From Micavibrio sp. UBA2137 (GTDB taxonomy: Bacteria; Pseudomonadota; Alphaproteobacteria; Micavibrionales; Micavibrionaceae): DNA of 64,000 nt. Every line of letters begins with the position of its first letter. Position 1 is the first letter of the stretch. The translations under genes were made by a program, and so were the position numbers. Below, one piece after another: positions 8,650 to 16,375 of the stretch. The stretch is taken from assembly GCA_002328415.1 (NCBI GenBank), contig DCXL01000004.1, forward strand, positions 603,976 to 667,975, in the 5' to 3' direction. The notes under the pieces are model-generated. The model worked only from the letters and a program-made list of their open reading frames with translations. It was not told where the DNA came from and made no database searches.

Positions 8650-8678
8650 TTGATTAATAGTATCATTATTAGTATCAT
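8650..8678 (+). promoter_or_regulatory. Promoter of hicAB, apparently leaderless
   Basis: TTGATT (8650-8655) and TATCAT (8673-8678) are separated by exactly 17 bases. The expected start of transcription falls at about 8684-8686, on the hicA ATG itself. No Shine-Dalgarno sequence precedes that ATG. Confidence 0.5.
8658..8678 (+). repeat. Direct repeat TAGTATCAT overlapping the -10 box (possible HicB operator)
   Basis: TAGTATCAT occurs at 8658-8666 and again at 8670-8678, a 12-base period (about one helical turn). The second copy contains the -10 hexamer, a suitable position for autorepression by the antitoxin. Confidence 0.45.
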
Positions 8679-8683
8679 AAATA

Positions 8684-8944
8684 ATGAAGATTACAGATAT
8701 TTTAGAAAAAATGAGAGCAAATCCACAAAATGTTAAGTTTTCAGATTTGCGAATGATATGTGAAATTTACTTTGGAGAGGGTCGCAATACTGGCGGTTCG
8801 CATGTTGTTTTTAAAACACCTTGGTTAGGAAATCCTAGAGTAAATATTCAAAAAGAAGGGAAAAAAGCTAAAGCATATCAAGTGAAACAAGTTCTACACG
8901 CTATAGAAAAAATGGAGACAGAAAATGGAAAAATACACCTATAG
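8684..8944 (+). CDS. hicA: HicA-family mRNA interferase toxin
   Basis: A small basic protein of 86 residues with the HicA double-stranded-RNA-binding-like fold. The active-site region GGSHVVFKTP carries the catalytic histidine of the family, and LRMICEIYFGEGR and VNIQKEGKKAKAYQVKQVL match HicA from the long-form subgroup. HicA toxins cleave mRNA and stop growth. The gene is AT-rich compared with its neighbours, lies directly after a tRNA gene and overlaps hicB by 20 bases; all of this suits a mobile toxin-antitoxin module. Confidence 0.85.
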   Translation: MKITDILEKMRANPQNVKFSDLRMICEIYFGEGRNTGGSHVVFKTPWLGNPRVNIQKEGKKAKAYQVKQVLHAIEKMETENGKIHL

Positions 8945-9242
8945 AATTACATGGTCAGATGACGATCAAGAATGGGTTGGGCTATGTGCAGAATTTCCTA
9001 GTCTTTCGCACGTAGATAGAAATCCAGAGAAGGCATTTAAAGGTATCAGAACTCTCGTAGATAATGTTGTTTCTGATATGAAGGATGATGGTGAAAACAT
9101 ACCAGAGCCATTATCAACAAAAAAATATAGTGGTAAATTTATGTTGAGAATCCCTCCCGAACGACATAGAGATTTGGTTATTGAGGCGCAAGAACAAGGG
9201 ATAAGTCTTAACAGGCTTGTATCTGATAGAATTTCAGCCTAA
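8925..9242 (+). CDS. hicB: HicB-family antitoxin
   Basis: A 105-residue antitoxin. The N-terminal HicB domain (YRITWSDDDQEWVGLCAEFP) is a partly degraded RNase H-like fold that binds the toxin. The C-terminal segment RIPPERHRDLVIEAQEQGIS with LNRLVSDRIS is a ribbon-helix-helix (Arc/CopG-like) DNA-binding domain, which explains likely autorepression. The ATG at 8925 has GGAG at 8914-8917, inside the end of hicA, so toxin and antitoxin are translationally coupled. Confidence 0.87.
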   Translation: MEKYTYRITWSDDDQEWVGLCAEFPSLSHVDRNPEKAFKGIRTLVDNVVSDMKDDGENIPEPLSTKKYSGKFMLRIPPERHRDLVIEAQEQGISLNRLVSDRISA

Positions 9243-9293
9243 AAAATTATCTTTTAGAAATTCTATTTATTACTTTTTCCAAACCCTGCTACC

Positions 9294-9782
9294 ATGTCTC
9301 TCATGGAACAGTTACTCAATTCTTTTAATACGGTGGGCATGGGCGAGGTATTCTTGCGCATTGCCATGGCGGGGCTCTTTTCTTTCATCCTTGGCTATGA
9401 ACGCCAATCTCAAAATAAACCTATGGGCTGTCGCAGTTACATGATTGTCTCTATGACGACATGCTTGCTGGCCATTATGGGGATTGAACTGGCCTATCTG
9501 AGTGGTTCTGCAGATGGGCTTTACAGTCTGGATTTGGGTAAAATTATTTCAGGGACAGTGACAGGCATTGGCTTCTTGGGTGCAGGTGCCATTTTGAAAC
9601 TGAGCGATGATAATGTGATTGGTACGGCAACAGGCTCAAGCATCTGGGCCTCTGGTATTTTAGGGCTTGTCATTGGCTTTGGCTTTTATGCGCTTGCCCT
9701 TATTGGATACCTCTTTGTCATCGCCATTTTGCTTGCATTTGGACATTTTACAAAGTCTGAAAACAGCAAGATCAAAAAATAA
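9294..9782 (+). CDS. MgtC/SapB-family membrane protein
   Basis: A 162-residue inner membrane protein with about four to five hydrophobic helices. RIAMAGLFSFILGYERQSQNKPMGCRSYM and GTVTGIGFLGAGAIL are the conserved MgtC features (arginines after the first helix and the GIGFLGAG motif). MgtC proteins support growth at low magnesium and modulate ATP synthase in some pathogens. It lacks the extended C-terminal domain of Salmonella MgtC. There is no clear Shine-Dalgarno sequence. No magnesium sensor is nearby. Confidence 0.85.
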   Translation: MSLMEQLLNSFNTVGMGEVFLRIAMAGLFSFILGYERQSQNKPMGCRSYMIVSMTTCLLAIMGIELAYLSGSADGLYSLDLGKIISGTVTGIGFLGAGAILKLSDDNVIGTATGSSIWASGILGLVIGFGFYALALIGYLFVIAILLAFGHFTKSENSKIKK

Positions 9783-9846
9783 AACTTGCCAGATTATCGA
9801 AAATAGGTTTTTAATAGATCTGTTAGCACTTAAAAGGAGTGAACAC

Positions 9847-9966
9847 ATGTTGGACCAAAACCCAAATAAAGGATGCATCATCACAGCAAATAATGCTGGG
9901 ACGATTGCACGCGCTTTGGGGAATACTGGGACAACATATTCCGCCAATTCGCTTCCTGAACTCTAG
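9847..9966 (+). CDS. Possible small ORF or leader peptide, 39 residues
   Basis: An ATG at 9847 is preceded by AAAAGGAGT, a very good Shine-Dalgarno sequence at normal spacing, and opens a 39-codon frame beginning MLDQNPNKGCIITANNAG. I recognise no family. It sits in the 301-base gap between the MgtC-family gene and the ABC exporter and is followed by two inverted repeats, so it could be a leader peptide. It could equally be a chance ORF; codon evidence is too short to decide. Confidence 0.35.
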   Translation: MLDQNPNKGCIITANNAGTIARALGNTGTTYSANSLPEL

Positions 9967-9983
9967 GCCGCTGCCAGTTAAAA

Positions 9984-10015
9984 CTGTCAGCAAAAGATTT
10001 AAGAAATGCTGACAG
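9984..10015 (+). other. Inverted repeat in ABC exporter leader
   Basis: CTGTCAGC (9984-9991) and GCTGACAG (10008-10015) form a perfect 8-base stem around a 16-base loop. No T-run follows, so it is not a standard terminator; it may be an operator or an RNA stem. A second short stem, TTTCTTTC (10049-10056) with GAAAGAAA (10072-10079), covers the purine-rich ribosome-binding stretch of the next gene. Confidence 0.45.
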
Positions 10016-10083
10016 ACTCCCGACATCTTTGACGTTCGACCTCTCAGCTTTCTTTCATAAAAAGAAGAAAAGAAAGAAAAACC

Positions 10084-11931
10084 ATGTTTGCGTTATTTAA
10101 AAATATTATTGATCGCTGTGATCAGAAATTCAGAATGAAGATAGATGTCTTGCCTGATGAGGGCTTGGACAATCTGCCAACAAACCTGCTTGGCTTTATC
10201 TGGTTTTTCATCAGACAGGTGAAGGGCATCCTGATTGGTTTCAGTATTTTTGAGGTGCTGTTTGCGGGCCTGACATCGGTCATGTTCTGGTATATCGGAC
10301 AACTGGTTGAATACGGTAACTACACAACCGCTATGCTCTGGGGTGGGTGTGCGCTTCTTTTTGCGCATTTCTTCTCTGGTGTATCTGCGCGCATCTTTAC
10401 GCAACTCATCTACACACCCTACTTTGGAAACCTAGTCAGACGACAGCTCTACTGGTACACAATCAGGCAGTCATTGGTTTACTTCCAAAATGACTTTGCA
10501 GGACGTATTGCCAACAAGCTTTTGCAATCGGCACCTGCCCTGCGCGATGTATTGAACTCGCTTTTAGGCGGCGTGCTTTTTGCGCTCATGATGGTGATTG
10601 TAAACTTGTGCTTCCTATTTAATGCAGATCCCCTGCTCACGCTTCCGCTTGTGTGCTGGATTGTTTGCTATACGGCAACACTAACTTACTACATTCCGCG
10701 TATTAAGCATCTCTCTATGCTGCATTCAGAGGATATGAGTAATTTGACAGGTCAGGTCGTGGACAGTTTCACAAACTTCCTGCCAATCAAATATTTTGCC
10801 CGCACAAATCTTGAGGACAGGCGCGTTGTCAAACATCTGAACAGACACAGTACAAGTTTCCGCAAGGTGCTTGTCGAAATCTGGAAGATTACTGGGATTA
10901 TCGATTTCCTCAACCTGCTGATGGTGTTGAGTACAGCCGCTCTTGGTCTGCATATTATCGAGGTGCGTGGTGATACTGGTATTGCCATTATGGCGATGGC
11001 CTTGCCAATGATTTTGCAAACAACGTTCCAGTCGCGCTGGATCATGTTTGAAATTTCAAGCATCTTTGAAAACCTTGGCCGTGTGCAGGAGGGTATTGAT
11101 ACGCTCACCAAACCACGCACAGTCGTGGACAAGAAGGGTGCGCGCAAGCTCAAGGCCTCAAAGAAAAAGGTCGACATCAAATTTGATAATGTAACCTTTG
11201 GCTATGGTAGCGAGGACACGCACGTCCTTGATGACTTTGACCTGCATATTCCTGCGGGGCAAAAAGTTGGGCTTGTCGGAAAATCTGGTGCGGGTAAATC
11301 AACCATCATCAGCCTTCTTGTCCGTGCGCATGATATTGAGGGCGGACAGATTTTGCTTGATGGTCAGAACATTGCTGCCGTCACACAGGACTCCTTGCGC
11401 GAGAATATCACTGTCGTGACACAGGAAAGCTACCTCTTTCATCGCTCTGTCTATGACAATATTGCCTATGGGCGAACTGATGCCACCATGGCCGATGTGA
11501 AACGTGCTGCCAAACGTGCCAACGCGCATGACTTTATCATGAAGCTAGAGGATAATCGTGGACGCACAGGCTATGACGCTCATGTGGGCGAGCGCGGTGT
11601 GAAGCTCTCTGGTGGTCAGAAGCAGCGTATCGGGATTGCACGTGCTTTGCTGAAAGAAGCACCGCTTCTCATTCTGGACGAGGCAACCTCTGCTCTTGAT
11701 AGTGAGAGCGAGCACGCCATTCAGAATGCCCTTGAAAATATTATGAAGGGCAAAACGGTGATTGCTGTGGCGCACCGTCTTTCAACCTTGCGCCAGATGG
11801 ATCGCATTATTGTGATGCATGAAGGTAAAATTGTTGAGGACGGCACGCATGCCAAATTAATTCGTCGTAAGAACGGCCATTACGCAAAATTATGGACGAT
11901 GCAATCTGGTGGCTTTGTGCAGGAAGATTAA
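10084..11931 (+). CDS. ABC exporter (fused membrane and ATPase domains)
   Basis: A 615-residue half-transporter. An N-terminal transmembrane domain (about residues 30-330) has six predicted helices and is followed by an ATPase domain with Walker A GKSGAGKSTI, signature LSGGQKQRIG, Walker B LLILDEATSALD and H-loop VAHRLS. The type is the MsbA/ATM1-like exporter class, working as a homodimer in the inner membrane. There is no C39 peptidase or C39-like domain, and no membrane fusion protein or outer membrane channel is adjacent, so there is no positive evidence that it is the type I secretion ATPase for the RTX proteins. The start has a purine-rich but weak ribosome-binding site. It is followed after 16 bases by a GNAT gene. 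Confidence 0.88.
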   Translation: MFALFKNIIDRCDQKFRMKIDVLPDEGLDNLPTNLLGFIWFFIRQVKGILIGFSIFEVLFAGLTSVMFWYIGQLVEYGNYTTAMLWGGCALLFAHFFSGVSARIFTQLIYTPYFGNLVRRQLYWYTIRQSLVYFQNDFAGRIANKLLQSAPALRDVLNSLLGGVLFALMMVIVNLCFLFNADPLLTLPLVCWIVCYTATLTYYIPRIKHLSMLHSEDMSNLTGQVVDSFTNFLPIKYFARTNLEDRRVVKHLNRHSTSFRKVLVEIWKITGIIDFLNLLMVLSTAALGLHIIEVRGDTGIAIMAMALPMILQTTFQSRWIMFEISSIFENLGRVQEGIDTLTKPRTVVDKKGARKLKASKKKVDIKFDNVTFGYGSEDTHVLDDFDLHIPAGQKVGLVGKSGAGKSTIISLLVRAHDIEGGQILLDGQNIAAVTQDSLRENITVVTQESYLFHRSVYDNIAYGRTDATMADVKRAAKRANAHDFIMKLEDNRGRTGYDAHVGERGVKLSGGQKQRIGIARALLKEAPLLILDEATSALDSESEHAIQNALENIMKGKTVIAVAHRLSTLRQMDRIIVMHEGKIVEDGTHAKLIRRKNGHYAKLWTMQSGGFVQED

Positions 11932-11947
11932 GAGAAAGGACGAAAAC

Positions 11948-12823
11948 ATGGAGATTAGAAAACTCACACAAAATGATGAAGCACAGGCTGTTTCATTTTT
12001 GAAAAACCATGTCGAAACCAGCCTCTTTCTTTTAAGTGATATTGAACTTGGTGGCTTTAATTATCAAGGACGACTCTATCAGGCTGAATTTTGGGCCAGT
12101 TTTAATGCGCAAGGTGAGATAACCAACATTGTTGCACATTGCTGGAATAATATGGTGCTTTTACAAACGCCTGAAGTAGAAACAGCGCGTGCACTGCATG
12201 CCCATTTTAGGCAAGTCACAACACGACCAGTCGGTGGTTTTATGGGGCTTAAAGCACATGTTGAACAGGCCATACGTGAAACAGGATTGGGTGATAAACC
12301 GCTTTCAATGGACGGCAATGAGGTTCTTTACAAGGTAGTGCTTGAAAAAATCATCATGCCTGATTTTGATGCAAGCAAGGCGCGTCTTAAACCTATCTCG
12401 GAATTGGATAGGGATATTTTTCATCGCTGGCAGGTTGATTACGAAGTTGAGGCCCTTCATCGCACGCCAGGCTCTCAATTGGAAAAGGATATTGGCGACA
12501 CATTACAAGGCGTGATTGATACAGGCAACCGTTGGTTTCTGGATTATGATGGGGAACCTGTCTCCATGGTTGGTTTTAATGCGCGTATTCCAGAGATTGT
12601 GCAGATTGGCCCTGTTTGGACGCCTGTTGATAAACGCTGCAACGGTTTCGCGCGCATCGGCCTTGCGCTTGCTCTTGAACAGGCACGAGATAAAGACGGT
12701 GTTAAAACATCGATTTTATTTGCTGAAAACCCAGCTGCGGCAAAGGCGTATATTGCCATCGGCTACAAAGCTATCGGTGATTACAAACTTGCTATGTTCA
12801 AGCATGACCATACCTTAAATTGA
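11948..12823 (+). CDS. GNAT-family N-acetyltransferase
   Basis: A 291-residue protein with a two-lobed GNAT architecture. The C-terminal half contains the acetyl-CoA-binding pattern (PVWTPVDKRCNGFARIGLALALEQ, with the loop after beta4 in a modified RxxGxA form) and the typical ending FAENPAAAKAYIAIGYKAIG. The substrate is unknown. The ATG at 11948 follows AGAAAGGACG, a good Shine-Dalgarno site, 16 bases after the ABC exporter stop, so the two are probably one operon. Confidence 0.8.
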   Translation: MEIRKLTQNDEAQAVSFLKNHVETSLFLLSDIELGGFNYQGRLYQAEFWASFNAQGEITNIVAHCWNNMVLLQTPEVETARALHAHFRQVTTRPVGGFMGLKAHVEQAIRETGLGDKPLSMDGNEVLYKVVLEKIIMPDFDASKARLKPISELDRDIFHRWQVDYEVEALHRTPGSQLEKDIGDTLQGVIDTGNRWFLDYDGEPVSMVGFNARIPEIVQIGPVWTPVDKRCNGFARIGLALALEQARDKDGVKTSILFAENPAAAKAYIAIGYKAIGDYKLAMFKHDHTLN

Positions 12824-12949
12824 TTATGTCAATTTTTATCAAAAAGTAAGTGACCTTTAACTGTTGGAGCGTTATACTTAATATGTATTTTGGGTTTTCG
12901 CCCCTTCTGCATGCATTCACGCTAATAATAATATTTATGGGTACTTCAC

Positions 12950-13624
12950 ATGTTTTTACTAAACTGCGCACGGTTTCTCACAATTGCTATGGCTTTTTGC
13001 TTATTTGGTCTAGGGAATGCACAAGCACAGGACCTTATCCCTGAGCGCACGGCCGCTGCAGAAAGTGAAGATACAAAACCATCTGCACAGATTGTTTCAC
13101 CTGATTTTACCAAATATCCCGATTTACGCATTGGTGTTGATAAACCAGTAATTGTTGATCTGGAGCGCGACGCCTCCAACATTATTGTTGGAAATACAGA
13201 CCACCTTGCGGTTTTGCCAGATAACTCTAGAAAACTTGTGCTTATTCCACGCCAGCCAGGGGCAACTTATCTTCAGGTTTTGGACGCAGAGGGAAGCACA
13301 ATTATGGAGCGCCATGTCATCATTGGTGCAGTTCAAAAGAAAAATAACTACATTCGTATTCGTCGTTCGTGCAACGGAGATGACCCAGACTGTAAGCCGT
13401 TTAGCACTTACTATTGCCCTGACTCCTGTCATGAAACACTTGGCTCTGCAAGTCAGGACATCCAAACCGTTTCCGAGACAAGAACACCAAATTCTGGTGA
13501 CAGACAACTTATTTTAAGGAACGATTTCAGCGGTAATGGGTTTACAAATAGCCAAAGTGGGAATAGCGAAGACATTGGTATCGAGGATGTTAACAATAAC
13601 TTTGTAACCAGCCCACAAAATTAA
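12950..13624 (+). CDS. Pilus assembly N-terminal-domain protein with Cys-rich tail
   Basis: A 224-residue exported protein: signal peptide (FLTIAMAFCLFGLGNAQAQ), then a domain like the N-terminal domain of CpaC/RcpA secretins (GVDKPVIVDLERDASNIIVG to YLQVLDAEGSTIMERHV, about residues 63-130). It stops there, with no secretin domain. After it comes a segment with four cysteines within about 20 residues (pattern C-x6-C-x7-C-x3-C, starting near residue 140), then a Ser/Asn/Gly-rich tail. The gene is just upstream of tadD. I infer a periplasmic accessory of the Tad pilus. An alternative start is the Met at residue 14. Confidence 0.72.
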   Translation: MFLLNCARFLTIAMAFCLFGLGNAQAQDLIPERTAAAESEDTKPSAQIVSPDFTKYPDLRIGVDKPVIVDLERDASNIIVGNTDHLAVLPDNSRKLVLIPRQPGATYLQVLDAEGSTIMERHVIIGAVQKKNNYIRIRRSCNGDDPDCKPFSTYYCPDSCHETLGSASQDIQTVSETRTPNSGDRQLILRNDFSGNGFTNSQSGNSEDIGIEDVNNNFVTSPQN

Positions 13625-13698
13625 ATAAGGGACAAATCTGTTTTAATTGGCTAAAAACAATATATTAAGATTAATTGAATTCCGAGGATCGTAACCCT

Positions 13699-14376
13699 AT
13701 GACACAAAAATTGAAAACGGCACTTATTTTAAGTACAGCGATGCTCACACTTTCGGCGTGTGGCACGATGGGAACAACAACTGCATCATCTTCTGACAAA
13801 TCACGTATTAACGCAGCCCTTGATCGCGCAGCAGCAAGCGCGAGCATGTCAGGCGAAACATCTCAATCCGTTAAATTGCTTGAGCGTGTCTATCAACGTG
13901 ACCCTGCCAATGAACAGGCCGCCATTAAATATGCCGTTGCCCTGCGTGATGGTGGTCAGCCAGAAAAATCTGCGCTTGTTCTCCAATCTTTTGCCAAGGC
14001 GCCTAATGCCTCTGCCAATGCCTCGCGTGAATATGCCGCAACGCAACTCGAGCTTGGTGATTATAATCTAGGTGAACGTTACGCACGTCAGGCCATTGCC
14101 GCTGATTCAAATGATGCGCAAGCCTGGCATGTCCTTGGAATTGCTTTGGATGCCAAGGCCGAACACGAACAAGCTGAAGTTGCCTTTCGTAAGGCGCTTG
14201 ATATGTGGAAAGGCGACCCTGTGCCTATCATGAACAATCTTGCACTTAATCTCGCCTCACAAAACCACAATGAAGAGGCCATTGAAATCCTGAAGAAAGC
14301 AAAGGTTCTTGCTCCAAACCGTATAGAGGTTGAACGCAATTTGCGTATTATTTCGACACTTAATGAAGGCGCATAA
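13699..14376 (+). CDS. tadD: TadD-like TPR lipoprotein (Tad pilus assembly)
   Basis: A lipoprotein of 225 residues with lipobox LTLSAC (Cys21), followed by tandem tetratricopeptide repeats (AALDRAAASASMSGETSQSV through EEAIEILKKAKVLAPNRIEV). TadD proteins assist secretin assembly or localisation in Tad systems. The ATG at 13699 is preferred over the TTG at 13675 because it gives a normal lipoprotein signal peptide and has GAGG about 11 bases upstream. It ends against a bidirectional terminator, converging on tadC. Confidence 0.85.
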   Translation: MTQKLKTALILSTAMLTLSACGTMGTTTASSSDKSRINAALDRAAASASMSGETSQSVKLLERVYQRDPANEQAAIKYAVALRDGGQPEKSALVLQSFAKAPNASANASREYAATQLELGDYNLGERYARQAIAADSNDAQAWHVLGIALDAKAEHEQAEVAFRKALDMWKGDPVPIMNNLALNLASQNHNEEAIEILKKAKVLAPNRIEVERNLRIISTLNEGA

Positions 14377-14397
14377 CGCTTAAACTTCTCAAAACAA

Positions 14398-14420
14398 AAC
14401 CCGCTTTAAGCGGGTTTTTT
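14398..14420. terminator. Bidirectional terminator between tadD and tadC
   Basis: CCCGCT (14400-14405) pairs with AGCGGG (14409-14414) around TTA, flanked by A-rich sequence on the left and six T residues on the right. It can end tadD on the plus strand and, less strongly, the long tad operon on the minus strand. Confidence 0.85.
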
Positions 14421-14435
14421 ATGGCTGTATTATTT

Positions 14436-15389
14436 TTACAGCCCTGCGCCCTTAGCCTGCAGAATGGCCGGCGCCAGAATTATAATGAACAAGGCTGGCA
14501 GGAAGAAGATAATCATCGGAACAGTCAACTTTGGCGGAAGGGCGGCGGCCTTACGCTCAGCCTCTGCCATACGCTGATCACGCAAATCGTTGGCAATCAC
14601 ACGCATCGCATCTGACACAGATGTCCCGTATTGTTCAGCTTGAATCATTGCCGTTGCGAAGGACCGCGCGGCACCACTACCCACTCGGCGGGCGAAATCC
14701 TGTAATGCACGGCGTCTGTCATTCAGCATACCCATCTCGGCAGAGAGAATACCTAATTCTTCAGCCAATGTTTCAGAGTGCCCTGAGACCTCATCCGCAA
14801 TACGATTTATTGTTTGCTCAAGACCGATACCGCCCTGCACACAAATCAACATCATATCCAGTGAATCTGGGAAGGTCAGATTGATATCCTGCTGGCGTTT
14901 AATAATGTGGTTTTTGACAAGCAGACGCGGGACAAAGAAGCCTGACAGGCCACCAAAGGCAATCGCCATGAGCATTTGCACCCCAGAAAAATCTTTCTCT
15001 GCCTTGGCCATGATAAGCCAAATAAATGACATGAGAATAATTGGAAGAACAATACGACCCAATAAATAATACATTGGCGCTTTTGGATCACGAATACCCG
15101 CTTGGAGCATTTGGTCACGCAATTTCTCGCCAAATTTTCCGAACAATTTTTCAAATTTGAAAAACGCTTCAACGGATTCACGCGCAGAGGTGGCCTCCTT
15201 AGCTTGTAACTTTTGCGACTGCTTTGATGCCTCAAAAAGCGCCTTACGCTTTTTCTTAATCACATCATTGTAGCGCTCTTTTTTCTCCTGATTGTTGAGA
15301 AAGGGAAGCGCAAAGGCCATGAATGAACCCGCCGCAAATAAAGCGCTCAAGATAATAATAATCAGTTGATCTGTATCTTCTCCAAACAT
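14436..15389 (-). CDS. tadC: TadC, inner-membrane platform protein of the Tad pilus
   Basis: A 317-residue T2SS_F-family membrane protein. It has an N-terminal helix (LIIIILSALFAAGSFMAFAL), two central helices, the cytoplasmic F domain (FPDSLDMMLICVQGGIGLEQ to GTSVSDAMRVIANDLRDQRM) and a C-terminal helix (VPMIIFFLPALFIIILAPAI). Together with TadB it forms the inner-membrane platform that couples the CpaF motor to pilin extrusion. It is the last gene of the minus-strand cpa operon, 3 bases after tadB. Confidence 0.93.
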   Translation of the reverse strand: MFGEDTDQLIIIILSALFAAGSFMAFALPFLNNQEKKERYNDVIKKKRKALFEASKQSQKLQAKEATSARESVEAFFKFEKLFGKFGEKLRDQMLQAGIRDPKAPMYYLLGRIVLPIILMSFIWLIMAKAEKDFSGVQMLMAIAFGGLSGFFVPRLLVKNHIIKRQQDINLTFPDSLDMMLICVQGGIGLEQTINRIADEVSGHSETLAEELGILSAEMGMLNDRRRALQDFARRVGSGAARSFATAMIQAEQYGTSVSDAMRVIANDLRDQRMAEAERKAAALPPKLTVPMIIFFLPALFIIILAPAILQAKGAGL

Positions 15390-15392
15390 GGT

Positions 15393-16370
15393 CTACACCT
15401 TAAAGTTAATCATTTGTTTCATAACAAAGACACCTGCTGCCATCCAGACAACTGCCCCTGTCAAAAGCATCTTTCCAGGCTTTGTAATAAACAGAAGCAT
15501 AATGTATTCAGGATTGATAAAATAAAGCCCAAGCGCCACAAGTACGGGAAGTGCACCAATAATACCAGCCGAGGCTTTTGCTTCTGCAGACAACGCTTGT
15601 ACTTTTCTTTTTAAGCGGTAACGTGCGCGAATAACGGTTGCCAGATTTTGTAAGATTTCAGAAAGCGACGACCCTGTTTGCTGCTGAATTGTAATTCCAG
15701 TTGCAAACATCTGCATCTCTGTCAGCGGCATACGCTCAGCGGCCTTTTGAACCGCTTCTGAGAGAGGAATACCGATTTTCTGCTCATTATAAACGCGCAT
15801 CATTTCCTCCCCCACAGGGCCACCATATTCGCGAGCAACCATTGCAATGGCCTCACCTACGGGCATACCCGCCTTAAGCAAGCGCATCATAGATTCAAGC
15901 GCATCAGCAAATTCATTCAAAAACTTTTTCTGTCGGCGTTGAATTAATTTTGAAAGGACAAAGCGCGGTACACCAAAGAAAAATGTAATGCCAATTAAAA
16001 TGAGCGGCAATCCACTCAGCCCCATCAACTTGAATATCATCACACCGATTAAGCAAGAGGCAAAAGATGCGATCCAAAATTTAAAAATATCTGTCGCTTC
16101 AAATCCTGCATTTTGCAGGCGTTCAGCCAGAACACGACGCTTTTTCTTCTTCTCCTGCTGTTCGGATTCTTTAAGCTTCTTGGCCAGATCAGCGCGAATA
16201 GTGTTCTTGTCCTGCGCAGAAGCAGTCTTGGTACGGGTCGCATTCTTACTGCCAATACGTGCAAGCCTGTCATCTATCTTTTTTTGATTTTCAACGCGCA
16301 GAAAATAAACTGTCATCAAAATGACAATACAAATAACCAAAATTAAAAGCGTAATTTGAAGTGGCGTCAT
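15393..16370 (-). CDS. tadB: TadB, inner-membrane platform protein of the Tad pilus
   Basis: A 325-residue T2SS_F-family protein: N-terminal helix (LQITLLILVICIVILMTVYF), a basic cytoplasmic stretch, two helices, the F domain (FADALESMMRLLKAGMPVGE to GSSLSEILQNLATVIRARYR) and two C-terminal helices. It is paralogous to TadC and expected to form a heteromeric platform with it. It sits 5 bases after cpaF and 3 bases before tadC, so translation is coupled. Confidence 0.93.
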   Translation of the reverse strand: MTPLQITLLILVICIVILMTVYFLRVENQKKIDDRLARIGSKNATRTKTASAQDKNTIRADLAKKLKESEQQEKKKKRRVLAERLQNAGFEATDIFKFWIASFASCLIGVMIFKLMGLSGLPLILIGITFFFGVPRFVLSKLIQRRQKKFLNEFADALESMMRLLKAGMPVGEAIAMVAREYGGPVGEEMMRVYNEQKIGIPLSEAVQKAAERMPLTEMQMFATGITIQQQTGSSLSEILQNLATVIRARYRLKRKVQALSAEAKASAGIIGALPVLVALGLYFINPEYIMLLFITKPGKMLLTGAVVWMAAGVFVMKQMINFKV

Positions 16371-16375
16371 GACCT

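Noticed and set aside
8504..9242. tRNA gene plus HicAB considered as the edge of an integrated island with att sites
   Set aside because: No integrase gene is nearby and I found no repeat of the tRNA 3' end downstream within the window; the pair may simply have been inserted next to the tRNA gene.
9984..10015. Inverted repeat considered as an intrinsic terminator
   Set aside because: The loop is 16 bases and the 3' flank is ACTCCCGAC, with no T-run.
10084..11931. ABC exporter considered as the type I secretion ATPase for the RTX proteins
   Set aside because: It lacks a C39-type N-terminal domain, is 30 kb away, and has no membrane fusion protein or TolC-like gene beside it.
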